From Flavobacteriales bacterium (GTDB lineage: Bacteria; Bacteroidota; Bacteroidia; Flavobacteriales_D; Parvicellaceae), in NCBI GenBank assembly GCA_015488785.1, contig WFNC01000004.1:1-7261 (forward strand): 7,261 bases of DNA, written 5' to 3'. The position numbers were made by a program, and so were the translations under genes. The number at the start of each line of letters is the position of its first letter. The stretch's first letter is position 1. The notes beneath the pieces were generated by a model. It saw only the letters and a program-made list of their open reading frames with translations, had not been told where the DNA came from and searched no databases. Positions 6,020 through 7,261 of the stretch are shown here, piece after piece.

Positions 6020-7111
6020 CTAAGCTCCTATGTTAGCAGCTGTTCTCCTTCTTACACTAAACCTATTTCTGATTGGCGAAGCTCTTATTATTGCAGTTCT
6101 AACAGCATTAGCTCTTGCTAGTTGTAAGTTTGGAATAGTTCTATTTACTCCAGAAATACGCCCAGTAGCAGTACCTCCACCTCCAGCACCTCCAAAGTAT
6201 CCTCTTACACTATAATTAGTGTTTCTATTTACAGCAATATAATAAGCTAGGTTGTTTATTTGGTTTTGTACAGCTGCATTAGTTGTTAATGAAACAGTTT
6301 GTCCTCTATTCACAGTTGGATCATTAGCATCAAAAGCTATATTACGATTTATATTACCAGAAGACCAAACAACCTGTGCGTTATCAAGTTGGCCAGGAGG
6401 TAAGTTCCGAGTTCCTACTCCAAATGTGCTAAACCGAAGACTATTAACGTTAACCGCCTCCATTGGATTAGTAGCGGCTACAGGATTAGCATTGTATGTA
6501 GAAGCTTTCCGAAAAGAATAATTAACAGTTCTACTTCTTCTCATAGCCCTATATATTACTCTAAATTGAGGATCTATTCTTCTAGCTATTCTAAACTCCC
6601 GCCTCACAGATTTACTTTGAGGCTTCACAATTCTATCACTCATAGGTTCATTAAACCAAATAGAGTTATTATCCATTGAACAATAAGGCGATAGCCAAGG
6701 CATACTAGATGCTTTCGGGTCAATATATAGCCACCTTCCAAGTCTAGGGTCTAACCCTCTATAATGTGTCGTGTATTGGTCCCCATTACCTTTAACCTCG
6801 TCATCTTTTTCCGAACCTTGATAACCGAAACGATAATCACCTTGTAAACTCAATGCTTTAATTTCACTACTAAAAGGATAATACGAACTGTAAGAGACCA
6901 AATCAGACTCGCCCCCATCAAAGACACCGCCAACATAAGGTTTAACTAGTTTTCTATTAGTAACAACCGCCAACACATTGCCCAAATGATTTTTTAACTC
7001 GTAATTTTTATCTCCAATAGTTTTTTGAGTGTAGTTACCTGTAGCCAACAGCGATTTCTTCGCTGTTGCCATGTGTATAATGTTTCCGTTATATAAGTTT
7101 TTTCTAGTCAA
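6020..7111 (-). CDS. Orphan RHS-associated core domain protein with OmpA-like variable tip (truncated RHS)
   Basis: Minus-strand ORF of 363 residues from the TTG at 7111; the first ATG is at 7072 (350 residues). Residues 36-161 are the RHS-associated core of Bacteroidota type: YELKNHLGNVLAVV (37-50), YYPF (77-80), GYQGSEKDDE (96-105), YRGLDPRLGRW (117-127) and SPYCSMDNN (141-149). The segment LYNGNIIHM (6-14) also looks RHS-derived, which is why the TTG frame is kept. After residue about 161 the sequence becomes an unrelated Arg-rich tip. Within it, NIAFDANDPTVN (257-268), INNLAYYI (285-292) and LARANAVRTAII (331-342) follow the order of an OmpA C-terminal domain. Full RHS proteins are over 1000 residues with many YD repeats and a signal peptide, all absent here. 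It is therefore an orphan cassette or relic, and export is doubtful. The secreted-protein gene follows after 34 bp. Confidence 0.75.
   Translation of the reverse strand: MTRKNLYNGNIIHMATAKKSLLATGNYTQKTIGDKNYELKNHLGNVLAVVTNRKLVKPYVGGVFDGGESDLVSYSSYYPFSSEIKALSLQGDYRFGYQGSEKDDEVKGNGDQYTTHYRGLDPRLGRWLYIDPKASSMPWLSPYCSMDNNSIWFNEPMSDRIVKPQSKSVRREFRIARRIDPQFRVIYRAMRRSRTVNYSFRKASTYNANPVAATNPMEAVNVNSLRFSTFGVGTRNLPPGQLDNAQVVWSSGNINRNIAFDANDPTVNRGQTVSLTTNAAVQNQINNLAYYIAVNRNTNYSVRGYFGGAGGGGTATGRISGVNRTIPNLQLARANAVRTAIIRASPIRNRFSVRRRTAANIGA
7046..7068 (-). repeat. Perfect 8-bp hairpin just inside the RHS ORF
   Basis: CAACAGCG (7046-7053) and CGCTGTTG (7061-7068) are perfect inverted repeats around the 7-base loop ATTTCTT. 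On the minus strand the stem begins one base after the ATG at 7072. It lies between the RHS-like YNGNI segment and the HLGN core, where full-length RHS proteins carry much more sequence. It may be a rearrangement scar or may affect translation from that ATG. Chance is possible. Confidence 0.5.
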
Positions 7112-7203
7112 TTTTGATTTGTTACTTCTGTTAGCTTAAAAGTTTGTTTCGTCAAGGTAAGCATTTTTTGTTCATTTTTTGTAATCTTTACCAAAATATT
7201 CAT
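7108..7203 (-). CDS. Small ORF overlapping the RHS start, unknown
   Basis: ATG at 7203, TGA at 7108-7110, 31 codons. The stop overlaps the TTG start of the RHS frame by two bases. The frame is open for about 14 more codons upstream of the ATG without another ATG. The product (for example MNILVKITKNEQK then TFKLTEVTNQN) is Lys/Thr-rich and matches no family I know. It could be a tiny leader gene coupled to the RHS ORF, the tail of a decayed gene, or a chance frame in AT-rich DNA. Confidence 0.2.
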   Translation of the reverse strand: MNILVKITKNEQKMLTLTKQTFKLTEVTNQN

Positions 7204-7261
7204 CAACTCGCAAAATAACTCAATTTGTGTTTTCTTATTTAATATTCATTTGATATAAAAC

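Noticed and set aside
6030..6521. Two plus-strand ORFs inside the RHS ORF
   Set aside because: Antisense shadows of the RHS tip; hydrophobic runs mirror the Asn/Arg-rich codons of the real frame.
7192..7223. Possible Bacteroidota promoter on the minus strand: TTG (7221-7223), 21-base spacer, ATATTTTG (7192-7199)
   Set aside because: The -7 element fits the TAnnTTTG consensus at only six of eight positions, and AT-rich DNA yields such matches by chance.
1..7261. CRISPR array, tRNA or rRNA genes
   Set aside because: No regularly spaced repeats with unique spacers and no cloverleaf or rRNA-like sequence were seen; the 14-bp array has no spacers.

Overview
The window looks like chromosome from a member of the Bacteroidota, most likely Flavobacteriia. 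It is AT-rich, starts lack Shine-Dalgarno sequences, and the gene families and the style of the RHS core match that group. This is judged from composition and protein character; no database search was possible. All intact genes lie on the minus strand, so transcription runs from high to low coordinates.

Right part (about 5150-7261): a decayed RHS/polymorphic-toxin locus. A short orphan RHS ORF (6020-7111) keeps the RHS-associated core (HLGN, QGSEKDDE, YRGLDPRLGRW) and then switches to an Arg-rich tip of about 200 residues. The last 100 residues of that tip have the layout of an OmpA C-terminal domain. A very AT-rich secreted protein of unknown family (5152-5985) follows 34 bp downstream and sits where an immunity protein is expected. 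A small ORF (7108-7203) of unknown status overlaps the 5' end of the RHS ORF.

Middle (about 4450-5150): a roughly 700-bp junkyard between the RHS locus and the housekeeping genes. It holds the C-terminal relic of a RelE/HigB-type toxin on the plus strand, one copy of an 84-bp dispersed repeat, a large hairpin with a U-tract facing left, and a small frameshifted ORF. A second copy of the repeat lies at the left edge of the window (4-87), where it forms part of a long imperfect palindrome. The repeats therefore flank the housekeeping block, about 4.8 kb apart.

Left and central part (280-4409): two two-gene minus-strand units. Unit one is a Nif3-like dinuclear-metal protein (3315-4409) followed by a coiled-coil protein of the C4 zinc-ribbon family (2487-3305), closed by a good intrinsic terminator (2431-2467). 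The zinc-ribbon protein has lost all four zinc-binding cysteines. Unit two is a multi-pass membrane protein of the LPG-synthase/flippase-like family (1137-2318) followed 11 bp later by a BadF/NAGK-type sugar kinase (280-1125). Between the units is a GC-richer array of 14-bp repeats in inverted orientation (2328-2416), which forms nearly all of the leader of unit two.

The best candidates for something new are the RHS tip with its neighbour, the paired 84-bp repeat/palindrome element, and the inverted 14-bp array in the flippase leader.
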